This document shows positions 8,272 to 17,018 of a stretch of DNA of 64,000 nucleotides, in pieces. Positions within the stretch are counted from its first letter, which is position 1, and each line of letters opens with the position of its first letter. The notes beneath the pieces are model-generated. The model was not told the origin of the DNA, searched no databases, and saw nothing but the letters and a program-made list of their open reading frames with translations. The stretch covers positions 1-64,000 of the forward strand of contig NZ_CADFEJ010000017.1 in the NCBI RefSeq assembly GCF_902833055.1, written 5' to 3'. The translations under genes and the position numbers were made by a program. The stretch is from Burkholderia territorii. Its GTDB lineage: Bacteria > Pseudomonadota > Gammaproteobacteria > Burkholderiales > Burkholderiaceae.

Positions 8272-8646
8272 TCAATGCAGCGTGCGAGGCATGTGCAGCG
8301 CGAACTCGTCGACCGGCGCGTCGAACCGCTCGCCGTCCTCCGCCACGCAGAAGTACGCGCCGCGCATCGTGCCGACCGGTGTCGCGATCACGGCCCAGCT
8401 CGTGTATTCGAACTGTTCGCCCGGCTGCAGCAGCGGCTGGTGCCCGACGACGCCGAGCCCCTTCACTTCCTGCACGTGATTTTCGCTGTCCGTGATGATC
8501 CAGTGACGCGCGATCAGCTGCGCCGCGACCTGCCCGGTGTTGCGGATGGTCAGCGTGTACGCGAATGCGTATTGACGCCGATCGGGGTCGGATTGTTCCG
8601 GCAAGTAGCTGGTTTTCACCGAAACGGTGAACTGATACTGACTCAT
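8272..8646 (-). CDS. apaG: ApaG domain protein
   Basis: A 124-residue all-beta protein of the ApaG family, linked by genetics in enterobacteria to Co2+ resistance and Mg2+ efflux, with no firm biochemical function. Family sequence seen: FAYTLTIRNTG, RHWIITDSENHVQEVKGLGV, and TPVGTMRGAYF near the C-terminus. Length matches the family (about 125). The long open frame upstream of 8646 is antisense to rpe and is not coding. It sits between the small membrane protein gene and rpe, transcribed leftward. Confidence 0.9.
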   Translation of the reverse strand: MSQYQFTVSVKTSYLPEQSDPDRRQYAFAYTLTIRNTGQVAAQLIARHWIITDSENHVQEVKGLGVVGHQPLLQPGEQFEYTSWAVIATPVGTMRGAYFCVAEDGERFDAPVDEFALHMPRTLH

Positions 8647-8823
8647 GGTGTTTCCACTGTAGGTAACCGCCCGCGCCGACTGAAGCGGCCGGGCCGCGGG
8701 CGCGCCGCACTGGTTCGGCATTCTATTCGGAATCGGGCCGCAACCGCACGGCCCGTCGCCGCGAACCGGGCTGCCGGACGGTAGAATGGCGGTTTTGCGC
8801 CGCAGCGTCCCCGCTCCCCTGTC

Positions 8824-9510
8824 ATGACTCAATTCCGCATCGCTCCCAGCATCCTGTCGGCCGACTTTGCACGGCTCGGCGAAGAAGTCCGCAACGTGGT
8901 CGCCGCCGGCGCCGACTGGATTCACTTCGACGTGATGGACAACCATTATGTGCCGAACCTCACGATCGGCCCGCTCGTCTGCGAGGCGATCCGCCCGCAC
9001 GTGCAGGTGCCGATCGACGTGCATCTGATGGTGCGTCCGGTCGACCGGATCGTGCCCGATTTCGCGAAGGCCGGCGCGAACCTGATCAGCTTCCACACGG
9101 AAGGCTCGGATCACATCGACCGTACGCTGTCGCTGATCCGCGATCACGGCTGCAAGGCCGGCCTCGTGTTCAACCCGGCGACGCCGCTGAACTATCTCGA
9201 TCACGTGATGGATCGCCTCGACTTCGTGCTGCTGATGTCGGTGAACCCGGGTTTCGGCGGCCAGTCGTTCATTCCGGAAACGCTGAACAAGCTGCGCGAA
9301 GCGCGCGCCCGCATCGACGCATACACGGAACGCACCGGCCGCGAAATCCTGCTCGAGGTGGACGGCGGCGTGAAGGCCGACAACATCGCGGAAATCGCGG
9401 CGGCCGGTGCGGACACCTTCGTCGCGGGTTCGGCGATCTTCGGCAAGCCCGACTACCGCAAGGTGATCGACGAGATGCGCGCAGCACTCGCCACCGTCGA
9501 GCGGAGCTGA
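8824..9510 (+). CDS. rpe: Ribulose-phosphate 3-epimerase
   Basis: The 228-residue TIM-barrel enzyme interconverts ribulose 5-phosphate and xylulose 5-phosphate in the pentose phosphate pathway. Family motifs are clear: IAPSILSADFARL at the N-terminus, HFDVMDNHYVPNLTIGP with metal-binding His and Asp, DVHLMV, and MSVNPGFGGQSFIP followed by EVDGGV near the phosphate site. Its stop codon is four bases before the GTG of gph, so the two form an operon. TAGAAT at 8782-8787 could be its -10 element. Confidence 0.95.
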   Translation: MTQFRIAPSILSADFARLGEEVRNVVAAGADWIHFDVMDNHYVPNLTIGPLVCEAIRPHVQVPIDVHLMVRPVDRIVPDFAKAGANLISFHTEGSDHIDRTLSLIRDHGCKAGLVFNPATPLNYLDHVMDRLDFVLLMSVNPGFGGQSFIPETLNKLREARARIDAYTERTGREILLEVDGGVKADNIAEIAAAGADTFVAGSAIFGKPDYRKVIDEMRAALATVERS

Positions 9511-9514
9511 CGCC

Positions 9515-10270
9515 GTGGCCGAATCCTCGCTGGCTGGACCGGTATCGGCCGGAGCCGACGGCCCGATCCGTTTCGGGATGCCGCGCATCGACGCGGCACT
9601 GATCGACCTCGACGGCACGATGGTCGACACGGCCGACGATTTCACGGCCGGGCTGAACGGAATGCTCGCGCGGCTGGGCGCACCGGCCACGTCGCGCGAC
9701 GAGGTGATCGGCTACGTCGGCAAGGGTTCCGAACACCTGATCCAGAGCGTGCTGAAGCCGCGCTTCACGGCCGATGAGGCGCACGCGCGCTTCGACGACG
9801 CGCTCGCGATCTACCAGACCGAATACGCCAAGATCAACGGGCGCCACACACGCCTCTATCCGGACGTCGCAACCGGCCTCGACGCACTGCGCGCGGCCGG
9901 CGTCCGGCTCGCGTGCGTGACGAACAAGCCGCACCGCTTCGCGGTCGAGCTGCTCGAGCAATACGGGCTGATCGATCGCTTCGGCATCGTGCTCGGGGGC
10001 GACAGCGTCGCGCGCAAGAAGCCCGATCCGCTGCCGATGCTGACCGCATGCGACGCGCTGGGCGTCGCGCCGGGCGCGGCGGTCGCGATCGGCGACTCGG
10101 AAAACGACGCGCTGGCCGGCCGCGCGGCGGGAATGGCGACGCTGACGGTGCCGTACGGCTACAACCACGGCAAAGCTATACAAACGATAAATTCGGATGG
10201 TATAGTCGATTCGTTGCTGGTCGCGGCCCGCGCGATTACCGCGCACAACGCCGGCCGGCCAACCATCTGA
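9515..10270 (+). CDS. gph: Phosphoglycolate phosphatase
   Basis: A HAD-superfamily phosphatase that removes phosphate from 2-phosphoglycolate. The first HAD motif is DLDGTMVDTADDF, followed by a helical cap with the family sequence GYVGKGSEHLI, motif II at CVTNKP, motif III at ARKKPDPLPM, and motif IV at AIGDSENDALAGRAAGM. The GTG at 9515 gives 251 residues; an internal ATG at 9578 would give 230 and start right at the first motif. The rpe-gph-trpE order is common in proteobacteria. The AT-rich last 100 bases of this gene may contain the trp promoter. Confidence 0.9.
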   Translation: MAESSLAGPVSAGADGPIRFGMPRIDAALIDLDGTMVDTADDFTAGLNGMLARLGAPATSRDEVIGYVGKGSEHLIQSVLKPRFTADEAHARFDDALAIYQTEYAKINGRHTRLYPDVATGLDALRAAGVRLACVTNKPHRFAVELLEQYGLIDRFGIVLGGDSVARKKPDPLPMLTACDALGVAPGAAVAIGDSENDALAGRAAGMATLTVPYGYNHGKAIQTINSDGIVDSLLVAARAITAHNAGRPTI

Positions 10271-10287
10271 TTATTTCTTCCATCCGC

Positions 10288-10362
10288 ATGTTTCTGAATA
10301 AAAAACGGAGTCTGAGCAGCATCGACCGGGGAGCCTGGCCCTGGCGTCGCTGGTCGCGCTAA
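10288..10362 (+). CDS. trpL: trp operon leader peptide
   Basis: A 24-codon frame starting at the ATG at 10288 encodes a peptide whose end reads WPWRRWSR: three tryptophan codons within six. It lies between gph and trpE and is followed by mutually exclusive hairpins and a T-run. This is the classic layout of ribosome-mediated attenuation, in which stalling at Trp codons prevents terminator formation. No strong ribosome binding site is visible, as only TTCTTCC-like bases precede the ATG. The peptide is too short for routine gene finders. Confidence 0.85.
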   Translation: MFLNKKRSLSSIDRGAWPWRRWSR

Positions 10363-10408
10363 CCTCTTCGATGAGGTACGCTGAGGCACGTCTTCAGCGC
10401 CGTTTTTT
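10362..10408 (+). terminator. trp attenuator: competing hairpins and intrinsic terminator
   Basis: Right after the trpL stop, ACCTC (10362-10366) can pair with GAGGT (10373-10377). The terminator proper pairs CGCTGAGG (10379-10386) with the segment 10392-10399, giving 8 pairs including one G-U around the loop CACGT, and is followed within two bases by six T residues (10403-10408). Together with the Trp-rich leader peptide this forms an attenuator. The exact antiterminator pairing needs folding software. Confidence 0.75.
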
Positions 10409-10628
10409 ATCTCGCTGCGCATCCGCGCGCCGATCGTCGCACCACCTCGAGTTCTACCGCGTCCGAATGCTTGCGTTCAGGGCCGGCCGCAGGCTCGCGA
10501 CGTTCACGCCCGGAGTGCCGGCCGGCAACAGGCACTTCTCGATCGACCGCCCTTTCGCCGACGGCAGCCCGCGCAGCGTCAAGTGATCCCTGGCGCACTC
10601 CGCCGCTCGTCCCGAACAGGACCGGAAC

Positions 10629-12122
10629 ATGACCGAACTCGAATTCCAATCGCTGGCGAACGAAGGCTACAACCGCATCCCGCTGATCGCGGAAGCGCTC
10701 GCCGACCTCGAAACGCCGCTGTCCCTCTATCTGAAGCTGGCCCAGCCTGAACGCGCGGGCGCCAACTCGTTCCTGCTAGAGTCGGTGGTCGGCGGCGAAC
10801 GCTTCGGCCGCTACTCGTTCATTGGCCTGCCCGCTCGCACGCTGGTGCGCACCCGCAACGGCGTGTCCGAAGTGGTGCGCGACGGCCAGGTCGTCGAGAC
10901 GCACGACGGCGACCCGTTCGAATTCATCGAGTCGTTCCAGGCGCGCTTCAAGGTCGCGCAGCGTCCGGGCCTGCCGCGCTTCTGCGGCGGCCTCGCCGGC
11001 TATTTCGGCTACGACGCGGTGCGCTACATCGAGAAGAAGCTCGCGAACACCGCGCCGCGCGACGATCTCGGCCTGCCGGACATCCAGTTGCTGCTCACCG
11101 AGGAAGTCGCGGTGATCGACAACCTCGCCGGCAAGCTCTACCTGATCATCTACGCTGACCCGGCCCAGCCCGAAGCCTATACGAAGGCAAAGCAGCGCCT
11201 GCGCGAACTGAAGCAGCGCCTGCGCACGACCGTGCAGCCGCCCGTGACGTCGGCGAGCGTGCGCACCGAAACGTTCCGCGAATTCAAGAAGGAAGACTAT
11301 CTGGCCGCCGTGCGCCAGGCGAAGGAATACATCGCGGCCGGCGAGCTGATGCAGATCCAGGTCGGCCAGCGGCTGACGAAGCCTTACCGCGACAATCCGC
11401 TGTCGCTGTATCGCGCGCTGCGTTCGCTGAACCCGTCGCCGTACATGTATTACTACAACTTCGGCGATTTCCATGTGGTCGGCGCGTCGCCGGAAATCCT
11501 GGTGCGCCAGGAAAAGCGCGGCGAAGACCAGATCGTCACGATTCGTCCGCTGGCCGGCACGCGTCCGCGCGGCAACACGCCCGAGCGCGACGCGGAACTC
11601 GCGACCGAACTGCTGAACGATCCGAAGGAAATCGCCGAGCACGTGATGCTGATCGACCTCGCGCGCAACGACGTCGGCCGCATCGCGGAGATCGGCTCGG
11701 TGCAGGTGACCGACAAGATGGTGATCGAGAAGTACTCGCACGTGCAGCACATCGTCAGCTCGGTCGAAGGCAAGCTGAAGCCCGGCATGACGAACTACGA
11801 CGTGCTGCGCGCGACGTTCCCGGCCGGCACGCTGTCCGGCGCGCCGAAGGTGCGCGCGATGGAGCTGATCGACGAGCTCGAGCCGATCAAGCGCGGACTG
11901 TACGGCGGTGCGGTGGGCTACCTGTCGTTCTCGGGCGAGATGGATCTCGCGATCGCGATCCGCACCGGCCTGATCCACAACGGCAACCTGTACGTGCAGG
12001 CGGCGGCCGGCGTCGTCGCGGACTCGGTGCCCGAATCCGAATGGCAAGAGACCGAGAACAAGGCGCGCGCGGTGCTGCGTGCGGCCGAACAGGTCCAGGA
12101 CGGCCTCGATAGCGACTTCTGA
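10629..12122 (+). CDS. trpE: Anthranilate synthase component I
   Basis: The 497-residue large subunit makes anthranilate from chorismate with ammonia supplied by TrpG. The tryptophan-binding LLESVVGGERFGRYSF segment near residues 50-70 implies feedback inhibition. Catalytic-domain motifs are present: IRPLAGTRPRG, EIAEHVMLIDLARNDVGR, TFPAGTLSGAPKVRAMELID and YGGAVGYLSFSG. It is preceded by trpL and the attenuator, with about 220 bases between terminator and start codon that carry no convincing gene, and is followed 13 bases later by trpG. Confidence 0.97.
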   Translation: MTELEFQSLANEGYNRIPLIAEALADLETPLSLYLKLAQPERAGANSFLLESVVGGERFGRYSFIGLPARTLVRTRNGVSEVVRDGQVVETHDGDPFEFIESFQARFKVAQRPGLPRFCGGLAGYFGYDAVRYIEKKLANTAPRDDLGLPDIQLLLTEEVAVIDNLAGKLYLIIYADPAQPEAYTKAKQRLRELKQRLRTTVQPPVTSASVRTETFREFKKEDYLAAVRQAKEYIAAGELMQIQVGQRLTKPYRDNPLSLYRALRSLNPSPYMYYYNFGDFHVVGASPEILVRQEKRGEDQIVTIRPLAGTRPRGNTPERDAELATELLNDPKEIAEHVMLIDLARNDVGRIAEIGSVQVTDKMVIEKYSHVQHIVSSVEGKLKPGMTNYDVLRATFPAGTLSGAPKVRAMELIDELEPIKRGLYGGAVGYLSFSGEMDLAIAIRTGLIHNGNLYVQAAAGVVADSVPESEWQETENKARAVLRAAEQVQDGLDSDF

Positions 12123-12135
12123 CCGGAGACTGACC

Positions 12136-12735
<600 letters not shown>

Positions 12736-12748
12736 CGGGAGACGCACG

Positions 12749-13780
12749 ATGACGATTACCCCGCAGGAAGCGCTGCAACGCACGATCGAGCACCGCGAGA
12801 TCTTCCACGACGAAATGCTGCACCTGATGCGGCTCATCATGCGCGGCGACATGTCGCCGGTGATGGCGGCCGCGATCATCACCGGGCTGCGCGTGAAGAA
12901 GGAGACGATCGGCGAGATCGCCGCCGCCGCGACCGTGATGCGCGAATTCGCGAACCACGTCGACGTGCAGGACAACTCGAATTTCGTCGACATCGTCGGC
13001 ACGGGCGGCGACGGCTCGCACACGTTCAACATCTCGACCGCGTCGATGTTCGTCACGGCGGCAGCCGGTGCGAAGGTCGCGAAGCACGGCAACCGCGGCG
13101 TGTCGAGCAAGTCGGGCAGCGCGGACGTGCTCGAAGCGCTCGGCGTGAACATCGACCTGCAGCCCGACCAGGTTGCCGCGTCGATCGCCGAAACCGGCAT
13201 GGGCTTCATGTTCGCGCCGAACCATCATCCGGCGATGAAGAACATCGCGGCCGTGCGCCGCGAGCTCGGCGTGCGGACGATCTTCAACATTCTCGGCCCG
13301 CTGACCAATCCGGCCGGCGCGCCGAACCAGCTGATGGGCGTGTTCCACCCTGACCTCGTCGGCATCCAGGTGCGCGTGATGCAGCGCCTCGGCGCGCAGC
13401 ACGTGCTGGTCGTGTACGGCAAGGACGGAATGGACGAAGTCTCGCTCGGCGCCGCGACGCTCGTCGGCGAATTGCGCGACGGCAAGGTGCACGAATACGA
13501 GATCCATCCGGAGGACTTCGGCCTGCAGATGGTGTCGAACCGCACGCTGAAGGTGGAAAATGCCGAGGAATCGCGCACGATGCTGCTCGGCGCGCTGGAC
13601 AACCAGCCGGGCGTCGCCCGCGAGATCGTCACGCTGAACGCGGGCACCGCGCTCTATGCGGCCAATATCGCCGAATCGATCGCGGACGGCATCCAGCTCG
13701 CCCGCGAAGCGATCGCCAGCGGCAAGGCGCGCGCGAAGGTCGACGAACTCGTGCGCTTCACGCAGCAGTTCAAGCGCTGA
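12749..13780 (+). CDS. trpD: Anthranilate phosphoribosyltransferase
   Basis: The 343-residue enzyme joins anthranilate to phosphoribosyl pyrophosphate. The glycine-rich PRPP site GTGGDGSHTFNISTAS and the following KHGNRGVSSKSGSADVLEALG are intact, as are LGPLTNPAGAPNQLMGV and GKDGMDEVSLG. GGGAGA precedes the ATG at 12749. It lies 13 bases after trpG in the same operon. Confidence 0.96.
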   Translation: MTITPQEALQRTIEHREIFHDEMLHLMRLIMRGDMSPVMAAAIITGLRVKKETIGEIAAAATVMREFANHVDVQDNSNFVDIVGTGGDGSHTFNISTASMFVTAAAGAKVAKHGNRGVSSKSGSADVLEALGVNIDLQPDQVAASIAETGMGFMFAPNHHPAMKNIAAVRRELGVRTIFNILGPLTNPAGAPNQLMGVFHPDLVGIQVRVMQRLGAQHVLVVYGKDGMDEVSLGAATLVGELRDGKVHEYEIHPEDFGLQMVSNRTLKVENAEESRTMLLGALDNQPGVAREIVTLNAGTALYAANIAESIADGIQLAREAIASGKARAKVDELVRFTQQFKR

Positions 13781-13809
13781 CTCCCCTTTCGAATCAAGCA
13801 GGAATCCAC

Positions 13810-14595
13810 ATGAGCGACATTCTCGATCGAATCATCGCCGTCAAGCGCGAAGAAGTCGCGGCGGCCATGCGCAGCACGCCGCTCGAGGCACTGAAACTGG
13901 AAGCGTCCGCGCGCGACCTGCGCGACTTCGTCGGCGCGCTGCGCGCGAAGCAGGCGGCCGGCAATGCGGCGGTGATCGCCGAAGTGAAGAAGGCAAGCCC
14001 GTCGAAGGGCGTGCTGCGCGAGCATTTCGTACCGGCCGACATCGCGCGCTCGTATGCGGCCCACGGCGCGGCCTGCCTGTCGGTGCTGACCGACGAGCAA
14101 TTCTTCCAGGGCAGCGTCCGCTATCTCGAGGAAGCGCGCGCGGCCTGCACGCTGCCGGTGCTGCGCAAGGACTTCATCGTCGACGCGTACCAGATCCTCG
14201 AAGCGCGCGCGATGGGCGCCGATGCGATCCTGCTGATCGCGGCCGCGCTCGACACGCCGCTGATGCAGGAACTCGAGGCCTATGCGCACTCGCTCGGCCT
14301 CGCGGTGCTGGTCGAAGTTCACGACCGCAACGAGATGGAGCAGGCGCTGACGCTGAAGACGCCGCTGCTCGGCATCAACAACCGCAACCTGCGCACGTTC
14401 GAGACGACGATCCAGACCACGCTCGGCATGCTCGACATGATTCCGGCGGACCGCATGGTCGTGACCGAGTCGGGCATCCTGTCGCGTGCCGACGTCGACA
14501 CGATGCGCGCGGCGAACGTGAACGCGTTCCTCGTCGGCGAGGCGTTCATGCGCGCCGACCAGCCGGGCGAGGAACTCGCGCGGATGTTCTTCTGA
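13810..14595 (+). CDS. trpC: Indole-3-glycerol phosphate synthase
   Basis: A 261-residue TIM-barrel enzyme that closes the indole ring to give indole-3-glycerol phosphate. Recognisable strands include VIAEVKKASPSKGVLREHF (catalytic Lys and phosphate contacts), LSVLTDEQFFQGS, LPVLRKDFIVDAYQI (catalytic Lys), LGINNRNLRTFET and VTESGI. It is monofunctional: no trpF domain is attached, and no trpF, trpB or trpA lies in the window. AGGAA precedes the ATG. The last base of its stop codon is the first base of the next start. Confidence 0.96.
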   Translation: MSDILDRIIAVKREEVAAAMRSTPLEALKLEASARDLRDFVGALRAKQAAGNAAVIAEVKKASPSKGVLREHFVPADIARSYAAHGAACLSVLTDEQFFQGSVRYLEEARAACTLPVLRKDFIVDAYQILEARAMGADAILLIAAALDTPLMQELEAYAHSLGLAVLVEVHDRNEMEQALTLKTPLLGINNRNLRTFETTIQTTLGMLDMIPADRMVVTESGILSRADVDTMRAANVNAFLVGEAFMRADQPGEELARMFF

Positions 14596-15221
14596 TGGCG
14601 ATCGAAAAGGAAATCAAGCTCGCGCTGCCGGCCGGCCAGGCCGATGCGGCGCGACGCTTTTTCGAGACGCTGACCGGCGAAGCCGGCGACGTCATCGCGC
14701 TCGCGAACGTCTACTACGACACGCCCGATCTCGCGCTGGCCCGTTCGAAGAGCGCGGTGCGCGTGCGCCGCACGCCGCACGGCTGGCTGCAGACCTTCAA
14801 GACGGTCGGCAGCGCGGACGCCGGCCTGCATCGGCGCCATGAATGGGAGCTGCCCGTCGCCGGCGATGCGCTCGAAATCGATGCGCTCGTCACCGCATGC
14901 GACGTGCCGGAAGCCGCCACCGCGCTGCGCGACGCGGCGCCCGCGCTGCATGCGCTGTTCCGGACGGATTTTTCGCGTACGCTGTGGCGCATCGCAATCG
15001 GCGGCGCGACCGTCGAGGCCGCGGTGGACGTCGGCGAGATCGTCGTGCAGGCGGAAAACGATACGCGCCGCGAACCGATCAGCGAAATCGAACTCGAATT
15101 GATCGACGGCCCGGAAGCGGCGCTCGCGACACTCGCCGCCGAACTGCAGCAGGCGCTGCCGGGCCTCGCTCCCGAAAACATCAGCAAGGCGCAGCGCGGC
15201 TACCGGCTGCGTGCGCAATAA
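14595..15221 (+). CDS. CYTH domain protein (probable inorganic triphosphatase)
   Basis: A 208-residue protein of the CYTH (CyaB/thiamine-triphosphatase) family. The ExExK-type motif appears at the N-terminus as IEKEIKLALP, followed by alternating charged strands typical of the triphosphate tunnel fold: YYDTPDLALA, VRVRRTP, QTFKTVG, HEWELP, FRTDFSRTLW, EAAVDVGEIV, EIELELIDG. E. coli YgiF has this domain plus a CHAD domain, which is absent here, so inorganic triphosphatase activity is an inference. It overlaps the trpC stop codon by one base and is therefore probably co-expressed with the trp genes, although no link to tryptophan synthesis is evident. Confidence 0.85.
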   Translation: MAIEKEIKLALPAGQADAARRFFETLTGEAGDVIALANVYYDTPDLALARSKSAVRVRRTPHGWLQTFKTVGSADAGLHRRHEWELPVAGDALEIDALVTACDVPEAATALRDAAPALHALFRTDFSRTLWRIAIGGATVEAAVDVGEIVVQAENDTRREPISEIELELIDGPEAALATLAAELQQALPGLAPENISKAQRGYRLRAQ

Positions 15222-15234
15222 ACCCGCATCACGC

Positions 15235-16155
15235 ATGGCAACCCGCAAGACTCTTCGCACGCCGCAACAGGCGTCGCTGTTCGACGATCCCGTGCCGGAA
15301 ACGGCGCAGGACGACGTTTCCGCCCCGGCGCCCGCGCCCGCGCCCGCCGCGGCCGGGCGCAAGCCTGCACGAAAAGCTGCGGCGACCGCCCCGGCGTCTT
15401 CCGCGCCGCAGCCGGCAGTCGCGCCCCCCCCGCAGGTCCCGCATCTTGCCGCGCAGTTCGACGCGCTGCCGGCCGTCTGGCGCGACGTGCTGAAACCCTT
15501 CACCGACAGCGACGCATACGCACCGCTGTGCCGCTTCGTCGACGACGAGCGCGCGGCCGGCAAGACGGTCTACCCGACCGACGTGTTCCGCGCGCTGCGC
15601 CTGACGAGCCCGGACGACGTGAAGGTCGTGATTCTCGGCCAGGACCCGTACCATGGCGACGATCGCGGCACGCCGCAGGCGCATGGCCTCGCATTTTCAG
15701 TGCCGCCGGCCGTGCGCACGCCGCCGTCGCTGCGCAACATCTTCAAGGAAATCGCCGCGAACTTCGGCCACGACACGCCGCGTCACGGCTGCCTCGATAG
15801 CTGGGCACGCCAGGGCGTGCTGTTGCTGAACACCGTGCTGACGGTCGAGCGCGGCGCGGCCGCGAGCCACGCGAAGCGCGGCTGGGAGCAGTGCACGGAC
15901 ACGCTGATCCGCGAACTCGCCAACCGCCATCGCGGGCTCGTGTTCATGCTGTGGGGCGCGCATGCGCAGGCCAAGCGCGCACTATTCGATGCGAGCGCGC
16001 ACTGCGTGCTCGAGGCGCCGCATCCGTCGCCGCTGTCCGCGCACCGCGGCTTCCTCGGTTGCCGTCACTTCGCGCTCGCGAACGACTATCTGGTCGAAGC
16101 GGGCCGCGAGCCGATCGACTGGCGCCTGCCGGAAGTCGCCGAAACGCTCGCGTAA
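15235..16155 (+). CDS. ung: Uracil-DNA glycosylase, family 1
   Basis: The enzyme excises uracil from DNA. The water-activating motif GQDPYHG places catalytic Asp at about residue 137, and HPSPLSAHRGFLGCRHF holds the second catalytic His and the DNA-intercalation loop. The 306-residue length exceeds the usual 220-230 because of an N-terminal tail of about 75 residues rich in Pro, Ala and Lys, including an alternating Pro-Ala run near 31-38. That tail begins with a QASLFDDP stretch, which resembles the QxxLF-type beta-clamp binding motif. The start at 15235 avoids overlap with the CYTH gene; 15211 is possible. Confidence 0.95.
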   Translation: MATRKTLRTPQQASLFDDPVPETAQDDVSAPAPAPAPAAAGRKPARKAAATAPASSAPQPAVAPPPQVPHLAAQFDALPAVWRDVLKPFTDSDAYAPLCRFVDDERAAGKTVYPTDVFRALRLTSPDDVKVVILGQDPYHGDDRGTPQAHGLAFSVPPAVRTPPSLRNIFKEIAANFGHDTPRHGCLDSWARQGVLLLNTVLTVERGAAASHAKRGWEQCTDTLIRELANRHRGLVFMLWGAHAQAKRALFDASAHCVLEAPHPSPLSAHRGFLGCRHFALANDYLVEAGREPIDWRLPEVAETLA

Positions 16156-16200
16156 CCGCCGTTCAGCGTTTCGCGCTCACGTCGGGCTGCACCACGCAAA

Positions 16201-16230
16201 AACGCCGCGCCTCTTTCGGGGCGCGGCGTT
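16201..16230. terminator. Bidirectional terminator between ung and azoR
   Basis: A 10-bp perfect stem AACGCCGCGC (16201-16210) with GCGCGGCGTT (16221-16230) is extended by one more C-G pair. T residues follow on the plus strand and A residues precede it, so it can serve both converging genes. Confidence 0.85.
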
Positions 16231-16274
16231 TTTTCGTCGGGTGACGCAGCGGGTGCGACTCACCCGCATCGGCG

Positions 16275-16871
16275 TTACGCGGCAGCGATCGCTTCGCGGG
16301 CGCCGGCGAGCGCGGCGCTTTGCGCATCGGGCCCGAGGTTCAGGCCTTCCGCATGGATGAAGCTCACGTCGGTCAAACCGATGAAGCCGAGGAACGTGCG
16401 CAGGAACGGCGTCTGGCTGTCGTTCGGCGTGCCGAGGTACTTGCCGCCGCGCGCCGTGACCACGTGAACCTTCTTGCCCTTGATCAGGCCTTCCGGGCCG
16501 TTCTCGGTGTAGCGGAACGTGACGCCTGCACGCGCGATCCAGTCGAAATACGTCTTCAGTTGCGACGACACACCGAAGTTGTACATCGGCGCGCCGATCA
16601 CGATGATGTCGGCGGCCTGCAGTTCGGCGATCAGTGCATCGCTCTTCGCGACGATCGCATTCTGTTCCGCGCTGCGCTGGTCGGCCGGCGTGAAGAATGC
16701 GCCGAGCACCGATTCGTCGAGGTGCGGCAGCGCGTCGGCCAGCAGATCGCGAACCACGACCTTCGCGCCCGGGTTCGATTGTTGCAGCTTTGCCGTCAGC
16801 TCGTTGGCCAGCAGCGTGGATTGCGCACCTTGCGAGCGCGCCGCGGAATTGATTTGCAGAATGGTCGTCAT
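16275..16871 (-). CDS. azoR: FMN-dependent NADH-azoreductase
   Basis: A 198-residue flavodoxin-like quinone/azo reductase. The FMN phosphate loop is NSAARSQGAQS near residue 8, the isoalloxazine-binding loop is APMYNFGVSSQLKTYFDWI, and the second loop is VTARGG. Length fits AzoR. Physiologically such enzymes reduce quinones in detoxification; azo dye cleavage is an in vitro property of the family. A GGAGCC ribosome binding site precedes the ATG. It converges on ung through a shared terminator. Confidence 0.9.
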   Translation of the reverse strand: MTTILQINSAARSQGAQSTLLANELTAKLQQSNPGAKVVVRDLLADALPHLDESVLGAFFTPADQRSAEQNAIVAKSDALIAELQAADIIVIGAPMYNFGVSSQLKTYFDWIARAGVTFRYTENGPEGLIKGKKVHVVTARGGKYLGTPNDSQTPFLRTFLGFIGLTDVSFIHAEGLNLGPDAQSAALAGAREAIAAA

Positions 16872-17018
16872 GTCAGGCTCCGGTTTGGTTGCGCTTCGGT
16901 AGCGCGAGTGACGCCATTGTGCGTGGCCGCATGATCGCGAAAAAGCGGGTTCCGGGCGACGGATTGTTGCAACAGCAGAACGATCGTCGATCGCGCCCCG
17001 AAACCCGCCCGTGCATGC

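Noticed and set aside
8647..9690. N-terminal extension of apaG reaching to 9690
   Set aside because: It is antisense to rpe; ApaG proteins are about 125 residues and start at 8646 here.
10371..10586. Possible 71-residue gene between the trp attenuator and trpE
   Set aside because: It starts inside the attenuator, is Arg-rich and has no domain or ribosome binding site.
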